NCBI GenBank assembly: GCA_963805495.1
Contig: CAWDUQ010000004.1
Coordinates: 682,001-746,000, forward strand
Source of the DNA: DAHUXD01 sp963805495
GTDB lineage: Bacteria; Acidobacteriota; Thermoanaerobaculia; UBA5066; Gp7-AA6
DNA length: 64,000 nucleotides
Reading direction: 5' to 3'
Shown: piece by piece, positions 1-10,480 of the stretch
How the letters are laid out: every line of letters starts with the position of its first letter
How positions within the stretch are numbered: position 1 is the first letter of the stretch
Translations under genes and position numbers: made by a program
Notes under the pieces: model-generated
Databases searched by the model: none
Told to the model about the DNA's origin: nothing
What the model saw: the letters and a program-made list of their open reading frames with translations, nothing else

Positions 1-146
1 ACGCCGTCACCCAGGGGGTCGACCGGATCGTTCCCGTCGACGTCTACGTGCCGGGCTGCCCGCCCAGGCCCGAGGCCCTGATCTACGGGATCATGGCCCT
101 CCAGAAGAAGATCGACCGGATGAAGGTCATCCGCAAGGCGTCCTGA
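1..146 (+). CDS. nuoB: NADH-quinone oxidoreductase subunit B, C-terminal end (partial)
   Basis: Only the last 47 codons are in the window, read from base 3 to the TGA at 144-146. The segment PGCPPRPEAL is the conserved NuoB motif that supplies the last cysteine ligand of the N2 [4Fe-4S] cluster, the final electron carrier before quinone. It is followed by the usual basic C-terminal helix (LQKKIDRMK). The TTG start of nuoC follows the stop with no spacer, so the two are co-transcribed and probably translationally coupled. The gene starts upstream of the window, presumably after nuoA. Confidence 0.93.
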   Translation, partial: AVTQGVDRIVPVDVYVPGCPPRPEALIYGIMALQKKIDRMKVIRKAS

Positions 147-764
147 TTGGCGGGCGAGGAGAATACTCCCGGCGCGGAGAAAGCCGAAAAGCCCAAGGAG
201 GCCCCCAAGCCCAAGGTCGAGGCCGTCGACGCCTCGGACCATCCGTGGGTCCGGTCGATCCGGGCGGCGCTGCCCGAGACCGTCGTCTCCGCGAAGCAGT
301 TCGCCGGGCAGGTGACCGTCGTCGTCGCCCGCGAGCAGATCGCGCGCGTCGCGCGGCACCTCAAGGACGCCGAGGATTTCAAGTACTGCGTGGACGTCAC
401 CGCCGTCGACTGGCGCACGCGGGAGCCCCGCTTCGACGTCGTCTACCACTTCTACTCGTTCTCGAAGAACGACCGGGTCCGGGTCAAGTGCGGCGTCGCC
501 GACGGCGAGGAGGTCCCGTCGATCGCCTCGGTCTTCCTCGCCGCCAACTGGTGCGAGCGCGAGACCTGGGACATGTTCGGCATCCGCTTCTCGGGCCACC
601 CGGACCTCCGGCGGATCCTGACCTGGGAAGGTTTCAACGGCCATCCGCTCCGCAAGGACTTCCCCCTCGAGGGAATCGACACCGGCGCGGCGATCTATCC
701 CGAGGAGTGGCCCGAGGGCGGTGGTCCGGGCAAGGTCGACCCGAATCGGAAAGTTCTGTCGTAG
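147..764 (+). CDS. nuoC: NADH-quinone oxidoreductase subunit C
   Basis: This is a 205-residue peripheral-arm subunit of complex I (30-kDa family) that docks the quinone-reducing module with NuoD. The first 35 or so residues are a low-complexity Lys/Glu/Ala/Pro extension not needed for the fold. The conserved part begins near residue 50 and contains YCVDVTAVDW, RFDVVYHFYS, CERETWDMFGI and the family signature GHPDLRRILTWEGFNGHPLR close to the C-terminus. The TTG start directly abuts the nuoB stop. It is separate from nuoD, unlike the fused NuoCD of enterobacteria. The tail after the signature is short (about 30 residues), which is normal. Confidence 0.93.
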   Translation: MAGEENTPGAEKAEKPKEAPKPKVEAVDASDHPWVRSIRAALPETVVSAKQFAGQVTVVVAREQIARVARHLKDAEDFKYCVDVTAVDWRTREPRFDVVYHFYSFSKNDRVRVKCGVADGEEVPSIASVFLAANWCERETWDMFGIRFSGHPDLRRILTWEGFNGHPLRKDFPLEGIDTGAAIYPEEWPEGGGPGKVDPNRKVLS

Positions 765-795
765 TTTTCGGAACCGAGCAGTTAAGCAGGGAAGA

Positions 796-2016
796 GTGAG
801 CGACGAAAAGATCTCCCCGGCCGAGAAGGACGAGGCGGCATACTTCGCCGAGCGGGCGAAGGCGCAGGCCGCCGCGGGCGAGGCCGAGCGGCCCGACGCC
901 GCCCCCCACGCCCCCACGCTCTTCGACGTCCAGGAGATGGAGCTCAACTTCGGCCCCCAACACCCGTCGACCCACGGGGTGCTCCGGGTCGTCCTCAAGG
1001 TCGACGGCGAGAAGATCATCGAGGCGAAACCCGACGTCGGCTTTCTCCACCGGGGGACCGAGAAGCTCTTCGAGACCGAGACCTACCCGATGGGCCTTCC
1101 GCACACCGACCGCCTGGACTACGTCGCCGCGGCGACGAACAACCACGCTTATTGCCTGGCGGTCGAGACTCTGCTCCAGGTCGAGGTCCCGCGGCGCGCC
1201 CAGCTGATCCGGGTCATCCTCGACGAATTGCAGCGGCTGTCCTCGCATCTCGTGTGGCTCGGCACCTCGGGCATCGATCTCGGCGCGGTGACGCCCTTCT
1301 GGTACACCTTCCGGGAGCGCGAGCAGATCCTCGACTTCTTCGAGGACTACTGCGGGGCGCGGCTGACGCTCAACTGCATGCGGATCGGAGGGCTTCCCTT
1401 CGACCTGACGCCCGGCTGGACCGATCGGGTCGGGGAGTTCATCTCCGACTTTCCGGCGCGCATCGACGAATACGAACAGCTCCTGACGGACAATCGGATC
1501 TGGAAGAAGCGCACGGTCGGCGTCGGGGTGATCTCGGCCGAGGAGTGCATCGAGTGGGGGCTGACGGGGCCCATCCTGCGCGCCTCGGGGAAGGAGTGGG
1601 ACCTGCGCCGCGCCCGCCCCTACGAGTGTTACGACGAGCTCGACTTCTTCATCCCGACGCGCCAGAACGGCGACACCTACGACCGGTACATCGTCCGGGT
1701 CCAGGAGATGCGCCAGAGCGCCCGGATCATCCAGCAGTGCCTCGAGCGGCTCGAGCCGGGGGAGATTCGGGGTAAGGTCCCGCGCGTGATCAAACCGGTC
1801 GCCGAGGAGGTCTACGCCTCGATCGAGTCTCCCAAAGGCGAGATCGGCTTCTATTGCGTCTCCAACGGCACCAACAAGCCGTACCGGATGCACGTGCGGC
1901 CGCCCTCCTTCATCAACCTCCAGGCCCTTCCGAGGCTGGCGAAGGGGCACCTCGTTTCCGACCTCGTGGCCCTGATCGGCACGATCGACATCGTGCTGGG
2001 GGAGGTCGACCGGTGA
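796..2016 (+). CDS. nuoD: NADH-quinone oxidoreductase subunit D
   Basis: This is a 406-residue 49-kDa-type subunit that forms the quinone-binding pocket at the junction of the peripheral and membrane arms. GPQHPSTHGVLR near residue 55 holds the quinone-site histidine, GFLHRGTEKL and NNHAYCLAVE follow, and the C-terminal hallmark GTIDIVLGEVDR is present. I chose GTG 796 because it is preceded by CAGGGAAGAG at proper spacing and gives a normal N-terminus. The longer in-frame start at 721 would overlap nuoC by 44 nt with a non-conserved arginine-rich peptide. The stop overlaps the nuoH start (GTGA). Confidence 0.94.
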   Translation: MSDEKISPAEKDEAAYFAERAKAQAAAGEAERPDAAPHAPTLFDVQEMELNFGPQHPSTHGVLRVVLKVDGEKIIEAKPDVGFLHRGTEKLFETETYPMGLPHTDRLDYVAAATNNHAYCLAVETLLQVEVPRRAQLIRVILDELQRLSSHLVWLGTSGIDLGAVTPFWYTFREREQILDFFEDYCGARLTLNCMRIGGLPFDLTPGWTDRVGEFISDFPARIDEYEQLLTDNRIWKKRTVGVGVISAEECIEWGLTGPILRASGKEWDLRRARPYECYDELDFFIPTRQNGDTYDRYIVRVQEMRQSARIIQQCLERLEPGEIRGKVPRVIKPVAEEVYASIESPKGEIGFYCVSNGTNKPYRMHVRPPSFINLQALPRLAKGHLVSDLVALIGTIDIVLGEVDR

Positions 2017-3176
2017 AGCTGCCGCCCGAGTTCTGGACCTACCTCAAGGTCGTCCTGCTCGTCGCCACGGTCCCGGCGATCATCGGGTTCGTCGTCGTTC
2101 TCGCGGAGCGCCGGATCATGGGGTTCATGCAGGTGCGGCTGGGGCCCAACCGCGTCGGCCCCCAGGGCGTCCTGCAGGGGCTGGCGGACCTCCTCAAGCT
2201 CGTCACGAAGGAAGACATCACTCCGGCCAAGGCGGAGAAGGCCGTTCACTTCCTGGCGCCCGTCCTCTCCGTGATTCCGACGCTGACCGCGCTCTCCGTC
2301 ATCCCGTTCGGGCCGCCGGTGAAGATCGGCAAGACGCTGGTGCCGCTCTGGGTGGCCGACATCAACATCGGCCTGCTCTTCCTTCTCGCGATCACTTCGA
2401 TCGGCGTGTACGGGATCATCCTGGGAGGCTGGTCCTCGAACAACAAGTACTCCCTCCTCGGCGGGCTGCGCTCGGCGGCGCAGCTCGTGTCCTACGAGGT
2501 CCCGATGGGCCTGGCGCTGGTGGCCGTCCTCCTGATGTCCCGCTCCCTCTCGCTCGTCGAGATCGTGCGGCGCCAGGAGGCGACGCACCTCTGGTTCTTC
2601 TTCCCCGGCATGGTGGCCTTTTTCATCTACTTCGTGGCGGGGGTCGCCGAGACCAACCGCAACCCGTTCGACCTGCCGGAGGCGGAGTCGGAGCTCGTGT
2701 CGGGCTTCAACACCGAGTACTCCGGCGTGAAGTTCGCGTTCTTCTTCCTCGGCGAGTACACCGCGATGATCATCATTTCCTGCGTCGCGGTGACCGTCTT
2801 CTTCGGGGGCTGGCTGCCGCCGTTCCCGCACGTCGCGGCGTTGAAGTTCCTCGGGGCGGTGCCCGGGGCGGTCTGGTTCATCGTGAAGGTGTCGGGCTTC
2901 ATCTTCGCGTACATCTGGTTCCGCTCGACCTTCCCGCGCTACCGTTTCGACCAGCTCATGGCCCTCGGTTGGAAGTGGCTCATCCCGGTCGCCCTCGCCA
3001 ACATCCTCGTCGTGGCGTTCGGGGTTCTCCTCTTCCCCGGGCGGACGACCGGCCTCGTGTGGCTGTCGTGGATCTTCGGCGGGCTCTTCGTCGTGATGTA
3101 CCTGCTCGCGAAGCTCCGGCAGAGACTCGCCCGGCGGGACCGCCTCGCCGCCGAGCTGCAGACGGCGGAGGGCTAG
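2013..3176 (+). CDS. nuoH: NADH-quinone oxidoreductase subunit H
   Basis: This is a 387-residue multi-spanning membrane subunit linking the quinone cavity to the proton-pumping arm. Visible hallmarks are ERRIMGFMQVRLGPNRVGP near residue 35, GWSSNNKYSLLGGLR, SYEVPMGLAL and the acidic loop VAETNRNPFDLPEAESELV followed by GFNTEYSG, all conserved quinone-site loops. Eight hydrophobic segments are evident. The GTG start overlaps the nuoD stop by 4 nt. In most 14-gene nuo operons nuoEFG lie between D and H. Here D and H are directly coupled, so the NADH module is absent from this operon. Confidence 0.94.
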   Translation: MKLPPEFWTYLKVVLLVATVPAIIGFVVVLAERRIMGFMQVRLGPNRVGPQGVLQGLADLLKLVTKEDITPAKAEKAVHFLAPVLSVIPTLTALSVIPFGPPVKIGKTLVPLWVADINIGLLFLLAITSIGVYGIILGGWSSNNKYSLLGGLRSAAQLVSYEVPMGLALVAVLLMSRSLSLVEIVRRQEATHLWFFFPGMVAFFIYFVAGVAETNRNPFDLPEAESELVSGFNTEYSGVKFAFFFLGEYTAMIIISCVAVTVFFGGWLPPFPHVAALKFLGAVPGAVWFIVKVSGFIFAYIWFRSTFPRYRFDQLMALGWKWLIPVALANILVVAFGVLLFPGRTTGLVWLSWIFGGLFVVMYLLAKLRQRLARRDRLAAELQTAEG

Positions 3177-3179
3177 AAG

Positions 3180-3662
3180 ATGGCGCTCAAGAAGTGGCTC
3201 GACAAGCTGACGCTGCTCGACCTCTTCGACGGACTGTCGGTGACGGGACGCCACCTCTTCAAGAAGAAGGTGACGATCGAATACCCCGAGCAGAAGAAGG
3301 TCCCGTCCGACCGGTTCCGGGGGATGTTCCGGCTCGACGAGGAGCGCTGCATCAAGTGCACCCTCTGCGCGATCGAGTGCCCGATCAACATCATCTACAT
3401 CGACTGGCACAGCGAGAAGAACGAAGCCGGCAAGAACGAAAAGGTTCTGGACCGGTTCGACGTGGACCTGAAACGTTGCATGTTCTGCCAGCTCTGCGAG
3501 GAGGCCTGCCCGACGGTCCCCAAGTCGATCTGGCTGACCACCAAGACCTACGAGATGGCGGCCTACGAGCGCAACGAGGCCCTCTACCTCGACATCCGCA
3601 AGCTGACGGACTGGCGAGCGGCCGAGAACGTCAAGCCGTTCACCGTCGTGGAGCGGGGATAG
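3180..3662 (+). CDS. nuoI: NADH-quinone oxidoreductase subunit I (2x[4Fe-4S])
   Basis: This is a 160-residue ferredoxin-like subunit that carries clusters N6a and N6b and passes electrons to NuoB. Two cysteine motifs are complete: CIKCTLCAIECP near residue 60 and CMFCQLCEEACP near residue 101, each of the CxxCxxCxxxCP type. The N-terminus is an amphipathic segment (KKWLDKLTLLDLFDG) as in other NuoI proteins. ATG 3180 follows the nuoH stop by 3 nt, with GGAGGGCTAGAAG upstream. Its length matches the family, and its place between H and J is the standard order. Confidence 0.95.
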   Translation: MALKKWLDKLTLLDLFDGLSVTGRHLFKKKVTIEYPEQKKVPSDRFRGMFRLDEERCIKCTLCAIECPINIIYIDWHSEKNEAGKNEKVLDRFDVDLKRCMFCQLCEEACPTVPKSIWLTTKTYEMAAYERNEALYLDIRKLTDWRAAENVKPFTVVERG

Positions 3663-3666
3663 CCGC

Positions 3667-4221
3667 ATGAGCGGGGGAGCGCTTCTGACGGGAACCGCCG
3701 GGTTGCTCTTCGTCGGCTTCGCCGTCCTCGCGCTTGCATCCGCGATCGCCGTCGTCGTGGCGAAGAACCCGGTACACTCGGCGCTGTACCTGCTGGTCTC
3801 CTTTCTCCTCGTCGCCTGCATCTTCATCCTCCAGCAGGCCGAGTTCGTCGGTGCCGTGCAGATCCTGGTCTACGCGGGCGGGATCATGGTCCTCTTCCTC
3901 TTCGTCGTCATGCTCGTCAACCCGCGCACCGTCCGCACGCTGCCGACGTTCCAGCACCAGTGGGACCTGGCGCTCGTCCTCTTCCCGTTCTTCCTCATCC
4001 CGTTCGCCTACATTCTCTGGACGGACAAACTGCCGGCGATCGCGTCGAACCCCGACGCCTTCCGGATGGTGCGCGGCCGGGTCGCGGGCAACACCGAGGC
4101 GGTGGCCTGGTCGCTCTTCCGGGACTACCTGCTGCCCTTCGAGGTGGCCTCGGTTTTCCTCCTCGTCGCGATGATCGGCGCCGTGGTCCTCGGGAAGCGC
4201 TCGCTGGAGAAGATGGACTGA
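3667..4221 (+). CDS. nuoJ: NADH-quinone oxidoreductase subunit J
   Basis: This is a 184-residue membrane subunit with five hydrophobic helices. The conserved TM3 core reads AEFVGAVQILVYAGGIMVLF (residues near 58-77), the region of the pi-bulge helix important for coupling. The N-terminal KNPVHSALYLLVSFLLVA motif and a C-terminal helix (EVASVFLLVAMIGAVVLGKR) are also typical. ATG 3667 lies 4 nt after the nuoI stop. The TGA stop (4219-4221) overlaps an ATG (4221) that opens a 39-codon frame through the inserted family 1 repeat, so nuoJ is no longer directly joined to nuoK. Confidence 0.93.
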   Translation: MSGGALLTGTAGLLFVGFAVLALASAIAVVVAKNPVHSALYLLVSFLLVACIFILQQAEFVGAVQILVYAGGIMVLFLFVVMLVNPRTVRTLPTFQHQWDLALVLFPFFLIPFAYILWTDKLPAIASNPDAFRMVRGRVAGNTEAVAWSLFRDYLLPFEVASVFLLVAMIGAVVLGKRSLEKMD

Positions 4222-4340
4222 TGACGCGCTCGATCAATCGCCACCCCGGAGTAGGGGCGGCCCTTGCGGCCGCCCTCGTGAAGCCGGGCGGGGACAAGCC
4301 CCGCCCCTACTCTGTTTGTGGCTGGAGCAGCCTCCGATGA
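4221..4340 (+). other. 39-codon open frame carried by repeat family 1 between nuoJ and nuoK
   Basis: An uninterrupted frame runs from ATG 4221, which overlaps the nuoJ stop as TGATG, to TGA 4338-4340, which overlaps the nuoK ATG at 4337 as ATGA. The peptide contains PGVGAALAAALVKPGGDKPR. It is almost certainly not a functional protein; it is the translation of the inserted palindrome. The exact stop/start overlaps at both ends would nevertheless let ribosomes pass from nuoJ to nuoK. The same peptide core recurs at 57105-57260 and, reading toward a gene start, near 13440. Confidence 0.45.
4251..4310. repeat. Repeat family 1, copy A (palindromic, intergenic)
   Basis: This 60-bp element is bounded by perfect 10-bp inverted ends, GTAGGGGCGG (4251-4260) and CCGCCCCTAC (4301-4310). 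Inside are two hairpins: GGGCGGC/GCCGCCC, and GGGCGGGG with loop ACAAG closing to CCCCGCCC. The first 25 bp are identical to 13441-13465, and the family also occurs at 57120. It lies in the nuoJ/nuoK junction. GATGACG occurs on both sides (4220-4226 and 4336-4342), consistent with a duplication made at insertion. Confidence 0.85.
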
Positions 4341-4642
4341 CGATCACGATCAACCACTACCTGATCGTGAGCCTCCTGCTGTTCGGGATCGGGTTCTTCG
4401 GCGTTCTCGTGCGCAGGAACTTCCTGACCATCCTGATGTCGATCGAGCTGATGTTGAACGCCGTCAACCTCAACCTGGTCGCCTTCTCGCGGAGGCTTTC
4501 GGACCTCACGGGTCAGGTCTTCTCGGTCTTCGTCATCGCGATCGCCGCCGGCGAAGCGGCCGTCGGCCTGGCGCTGACGATCTCGCTGTTTCGCCAGCGC
4601 AAGACGCTGAACGTCGAAGAAGCGGACACGATGCGGGGATGA
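4337..4642 (+). CDS. nuoK: NADH-quinone oxidoreductase subunit K
   Basis: This is a 101-residue, three-helix membrane subunit homologous to MrpC. The sequence starts MTITINHYLIVSLLLFGIGF and contains the conserved glutamates of the proton path in MSIELMLNAVNLN (TM2) and AIAAGEAAVGLAL (TM3). The length is exactly that of the family. ATG 4337 is chosen over an in-frame GTG at 4316 because it gives the canonical N-terminus and has GGAGCAG upstream. The start overlaps the stop of the repeat-borne frame (ATGA). Confidence 0.95.
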   Translation: MTITINHYLIVSLLLFGIGFFGVLVRRNFLTILMSIELMLNAVNLNLVAFSRRLSDLTGQVFSVFVIAIAAGEAAVGLALTISLFRQRKTLNVEEADTMRG

Positions 4643-4646
4643 CGGC

Positions 4647-6839
<2,193 letters not shown>

Positions 6840-6856
6840 GGCGATAAGGAAGACGA

Positions 6857-8452
6857 ATGAACCTGACGCACGTTCCGATCCTCTCGATCATCACCTACAT
6901 CCCGCTCCTCGGAGCGCTGGCGATCGTCTTCCTGATCCCCAAGGAGCGGGGGGGCGCGATCAAGGCCTTCGCGACGCTCGTGGCGGCGATCGATTTCGTC
7001 GTTTCGCTGCCGCTGTGGTGGGCGTTCGACCGCGCCGCCGACGGCTACCAGTTCGTCGAAAAAGCTTCGTGGATACCGTCGCTCGGGGTCAGTTACCACT
7101 TCGGGATCGACGGCATCTCGCTCGTCCTGATCCTCTTGACGACCCTCATCGGCGTGATTGCGGTCGTGTGCTCCTACTCGGCGATCACGGACCGGCTCAA
7201 GGAGTACTACGTGCTCCTGCTGCTGCTGCAGACCTTCATGATCGGGACCTTCTGCTGTCTCGACCTCTTCCTGTTCTACGTGTTCTGGGAAGTGATGCTG
7301 GTGCCGATGTACTTCCTGATCGGCGTCTGGGGTGGCCAGCGCCGGCTCTACGCGGCGATCAAGTTCTTCCTGTACACGCTGGCCGGCTCGGTGCTGATGC
7401 TGCTCGGCATCATCGCGCTCTACTTCTACAACACGACCGGGTTCCTGGCCTACAAGGGCCTCGGGCGCACGACGACGTTCTCGATCGAGGCGCTCACCTC
7501 GGTCGCGCAGTCGATGCCGGCGGCGCTCCAGGTCTGGCTCTTCTTCGCCTTCTTCCTGGGTTTCGCGATCAAGGTCCCGATGTTCCCGTTCCACACCTGG
7601 CTGCCCGACGCCCACACCGAGGCGCCGACGGCGGGGTCCGTGATCCTGGCGGCGATCCTCCTGAAGATGGGGACCTACGGCTTCGTCCGGTTCTCGCTGC
7701 CCATGTTCCCCGAGGCGGTCCGCAACGGCCGCGTCATCGGCGTCATGGTGACCCTCGCGATCATCGGGATCGTGTACGGCGCCATGGTGACCCTGGTGCA
7801 GAAGGACATGAAGCGCCTCATCGCGTACTCCTCGGTGTCGCACCTCGGGTTCGTGATGCTCGGGATTTTCGCGCTCAACATGGCCGGGATGCAGGGCGGG
7901 ATCCTCCAGATGATCAACCACGGCATCTCGACCGGCGGACTCTTCCTGCTCGTCGGCGTCGTCTACGAGCGCCGCCACACGCGGATGATCTCCGAGTACG
8001 GCGGGCTCGCGAAGCCGATGCCGATCTACGCGACCTACTTCATGATCATGGTGCTCTCCTCGATGGGCCTGCCGTTGTTGAACGGCTTCATCGGCGAGTT
8101 CACGATCCTCCAGGGCGCCTTCGCTCGGAACTTCTGGTGGGCCTTCGCCGCCGCGACGGGCATCGTGCTCGGAGCCGCGTACCTGCTCTGGCTGTACCAG
8201 CGCGTGTTCTTCGGCGAGGTCACCAACCCGGCCAACGCCAAACTGCAGGACCTGACCATGCGCGAGCAGCTGGTGCTCGCACCCCTCGTCATTCTCGCCC
8301 TCTGGATCGGCCTCTACCCGAAGCCGATCTTCGACGTCATTCGGAAGCCGGCCGAGAGGATCGTCGCGATCGTGGGCGCTCCGACCGCCGAGGCGCCGGC
8401 TTTCGCGGAGAAGGCGGCGCCGTCCGGCGCCCTCGAGGCCGCCCGCCCATGA
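6857..8452 (+). CDS. nuoM: NADH-quinone oxidoreductase subunit M
   Basis: This is a 531-residue antiporter-like proton-pumping subunit. It shows the family blocks YHFGIDGISLVLILLTTLIG, FWEVMLVPMYFLIGVWGG (key glutamate), KVPMFPFHTWLPDAHTEAP, LLKMGTYGFVRF, KRLIAYSSVSHLGFVMLGIF and GLPLLNGFIGEF. About 14 membrane helices are apparent. The C-terminus ends in a short Ala/Glu-rich tail. ATG 6857 has AAGGAAGACGA upstream. Its stop overlaps the nuoN start as ATGA. Confidence 0.95.
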   Translation: MNLTHVPILSIITYIPLLGALAIVFLIPKERGGAIKAFATLVAAIDFVVSLPLWWAFDRAADGYQFVEKASWIPSLGVSYHFGIDGISLVLILLTTLIGVIAVVCSYSAITDRLKEYYVLLLLLQTFMIGTFCCLDLFLFYVFWEVMLVPMYFLIGVWGGQRRLYAAIKFFLYTLAGSVLMLLGIIALYFYNTTGFLAYKGLGRTTTFSIEALTSVAQSMPAALQVWLFFAFFLGFAIKVPMFPFHTWLPDAHTEAPTAGSVILAAILLKMGTYGFVRFSLPMFPEAVRNGRVIGVMVTLAIIGIVYGAMVTLVQKDMKRLIAYSSVSHLGFVMLGIFALNMAGMQGGILQMINHGISTGGLFLLVGVVYERRHTRMISEYGGLAKPMPIYATYFMIMVLSSMGLPLLNGFIGEFTILQGAFARNFWWAFAAATGIVLGAAYLLWLYQRVFFGEVTNPANAKLQDLTMREQLVLAPLVILALWIGLYPKPIFDVIRKPAERIVAIVGAPTAEAPAFAEKAAPSGALEAARP

Positions 8453-9900
8453 CGTTCTCCGCGAAGGCGTCGGACTGGATCCTGCTCTCGCCGGAGCTCT
8501 TCCTCACGGCGGCCGGGCTGCTGATGCTCGCGGCCTCGGTCTTCGTCGAAAAGGCGCGGGAGGAGTTTCTGGGCTTCCTCGCGACGCTCTCGGTCGCGAT
8601 CACGGGAATTCTCGTCGTCTTCGTCGCTTCGCGGCCGGATCGGGCGACGCCGATCCTGGGCGGCGCATTCGTCGTGGACAACTTCGCCCTCTTCTTCAAG
8701 GGCCTCGTCCTGACGTCGATCCTGCTGACGATCCTGGCCTCCGTGCGGTTCGTCGGCCAGTCTCCGTACCCGGGAGGGGAGTACTACGCGCTCCTGCTCT
8801 TCGCGGGCGTCGGCATGCTCTTCATGGCCTCCGGCAACAACCTGATCACGATCTACGTCTCGCTCGAGACCATGGCGCTCTCCTCCTACGTTTTGGCCGG
8901 CTACTTCAAGGGCGAGCTCAAGTCGACCGAGGCCGCGTTGAAGTACTTCATCCTGGGGGCGTTCTCTTCGGGCGTGCTCCTGTACGGCCTCTCGCTCGTC
9001 TACGGGGTGTCGGGAAAGATGGGGCTTCCCGAGCTCGCGAAACTCTTCGCGACGACCGAGCGCTCGAACATGCTCATGCTCGGGATCCTGCTCATCCTGG
9101 CGGGCCTGCTCTTCAAGATCGCCGCGGTGCCGTTCCACGTCTGGACACCGGACGTCTACGAGGGCTCGCCGACGCCCGTGACGGCCTTCTTCTCGGTCGG
9201 CCCGAAAGTCGCGGCCTACGCGATCCTGGCCCGCATCTTCTACGTCGCCTTCGCGAAGTTTCACGCCGACTGGGGGCTCGTCGTGGCCCTCGTCTCGGCG
9301 GCCACGATGATCCTCGGCAACGTCGCGGCCCTCCTCCAGACGAACGTCAAGCGGATGCTGGCGTACTCCTCGATCGCCAACGCGGGCTACGCGCTTCTCG
9401 GCGTTCTCGGCTTCTCGACGGAGTGGGGCCTGTGGGGGATCCTGATTTACCTGCTCGCCTACACGTTCATGAACTTCGGGGCGTTCACGCTCGTCATCCT
9501 GCTCGAGAGCAAGGGCTACGCCGGCGAGTCGGTCTCCGACTTCAACGGCCTCGCGCAGCGCAACATGCCGGCCGCGATCGTCATGCTCCTCTTTCTCCTG
9601 TCCCTCGCCGGGATCCCGCCCACGGCCGGTTTCATCGGCAAGTACTACCTCTTCACCGCGGCCATGAAGGCCGGCTACGCGTGGCTCGCGGTGCTTGCGG
9701 TCTTCATGTCGGCGGTCTCGATCTTCTATTACTTCCGGATCGTGGCCGCGATGTTCTTCACGGAGGGTGCCGCGACGAAGCTCCAGAGCTCCTACGCCCT
9801 GACCGCCGTCGCCGCGATCTGCGCGACGGGGACGATCGTGATCGGCGTCGCCCCGCAGCCGTTCCTCGCGATTCTCAAGACCTGCGTCCTGGCGCCCTGA
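8449..9900 (+). CDS. nuoN: NADH-quinone oxidoreductase subunit N
   Basis: This is a 483-residue antiporter-like subunit, the third proton channel of the membrane arm. The blocks YVSLETMALSSYVLAGYFKG, STEAALKYFILGAFSSG, FKIAAVPFHVWTPDVYEGSP, KRMLAYSSIANAGYALLG and AGIPPTAGFIGKYYLF are all present. It starts at ATG 8449 inside the nuoM stop and closes the nuo cluster. The next gene, for a small ATP-synthase assembly-type protein, starts 11 nt downstream, so respiration and Fo genes probably share a transcript. Confidence 0.95.
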   Translation: MTFSAKASDWILLSPELFLTAAGLLMLAASVFVEKAREEFLGFLATLSVAITGILVVFVASRPDRATPILGGAFVVDNFALFFKGLVLTSILLTILASVRFVGQSPYPGGEYYALLLFAGVGMLFMASGNNLITIYVSLETMALSSYVLAGYFKGELKSTEAALKYFILGAFSSGVLLYGLSLVYGVSGKMGLPELAKLFATTERSNMLMLGILLILAGLLFKIAAVPFHVWTPDVYEGSPTPVTAFFSVGPKVAAYAILARIFYVAFAKFHADWGLVVALVSAATMILGNVAALLQTNVKRMLAYSSIANAGYALLGVLGFSTEWGLWGILIYLLAYTFMNFGAFTLVILLESKGYAGESVSDFNGLAQRNMPAAIVMLLFLLSLAGIPPTAGFIGKYYLFTAAMKAGYAWLAVLAVFMSAVSIFYYFRIVAAMFFTEGAATKLQSSYALTAVAAICATGTIVIGVAPQPFLAILKTCVLAP

Positions 9901-9911
9901 GGGGCCCGGCC

Positions 9912-10121
9912 ATGGCGGGCCTTTCCCGGCAGGGGTTGATCGCCGAAGCGACCTCCGCGGGGCTGCTCTTCCTCCTCGGCCCCGCGGCCGGGTACTTCCT
10001 CGGGAAGTGGCTCTCCGGGACCCTGGGTTGGGGCCGCGTCCCGTCCTGGGTCGGCGCCGCGCTGGGCCTCGCGGCGGCCTTCGTTCACCTCGTTCGCCTG
10101 ACCAAAAGGGCTTCCCGGTGA
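9912..10121 (+). CDS. AtpZ-like small membrane protein (ATP synthase accessory)
   Basis: This 69-residue protein has two predicted membrane helices (GLLFLLGPAAGYFLGKWLSG and WVGAALGLAAAFVHLVRL). The glycine-patterned helices, the GYFLGKWL motif and the position just upstream of an AtpI-like gene and atpB match the AtpZ/AtpQ family, proposed to help Mg2+ uptake or c-ring assembly. ATG 9912 is the only sensible start (11 nt after nuoN). The stop overlaps the next GTG as GTGA. The family call rests on pattern and context. Confidence 0.72.
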   Translation: MAGLSRQGLIAEATSAGLLFLLGPAAGYFLGKWLSGTLGWGRVPSWVGAALGLAAAFVHLVRLTKRASR

Positions 10122-10474
10122 GCGACATCGACGCGGTCATTCGGCGCGTTCGCAGGCGGGTTTTCGTGATCGGGGCGGCCGCGAGCCTCGGCGCCTTCGC
10201 GTTCGGGCCGCGGGCCTGGGCTTCATTGACAATTTGTGCCGCCGTGGTAATTTCCAGCTTCCTGGTCCTCGAGAAAGCCACGGAGCGTCTGGTCCCCGGC
10301 CTGGGCAAGGCGGAAAGGCGAACCCTGATCCCCCTTCTGCTGGTGACGATCGCGAGTTTTGCGCTTCTCGGGGTGGTTCTTTGGCGGTGGAAGGGCTTCG
10401 ATCCTGCGGCGGGGGCCGTGGGCCTGTCCGTCGTCGTTCTCGCGGTCATCCCGGAGCTCTGGACGAGGAGGTAG
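10118..10474 (+). CDS. AtpI-like membrane protein (ATP synthase subunit I)
   Basis: This 118-residue protein has four hydrophobic segments: VFVIGAAASLGAFAFG, ASLTICAAVVISSFLVLEKA, LIPLLLVTIASFALLGVVLW and AAGAVGLSVVVLAVIPELW. There is a basic N-terminal stretch (IRRVRRRV) before TM1. Size, four-helix layout and place immediately before atpB fit the poorly conserved AtpI family, which assists c-ring assembly. The GTG start lies within the preceding stop. Sequence identity to AtpI is not obvious, so the call depends mainly on context. It is followed 6 nt later by the TTG of atpB. Confidence 0.6.
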   Translation: MSDIDAVIRRVRRRVFVIGAAASLGAFAFGPRAWASLTICAAVVISSFLVLEKATERLVPGLGKAERRTLIPLLLVTIASFALLGVVLWRWKGFDPAAGAVGLSVVVLAVIPELWTRR

Positions 10475-10480
10475 GCGCAC

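Noticed and set aside
721..795. Longer NuoD from GTG 721
   Set aside because: It would overlap nuoC and add a non-conserved basic peptide. GTG 796 has the ribosome-binding site and a normal N-terminus.
4221..4340. The repeat-borne 39-codon frame as a genuine complex I subunit
   Set aside because: The same peptide core appears at the pyrR/pyrB junction and before a kinase. It therefore derives from the repeat, not from a respiratory protein family.
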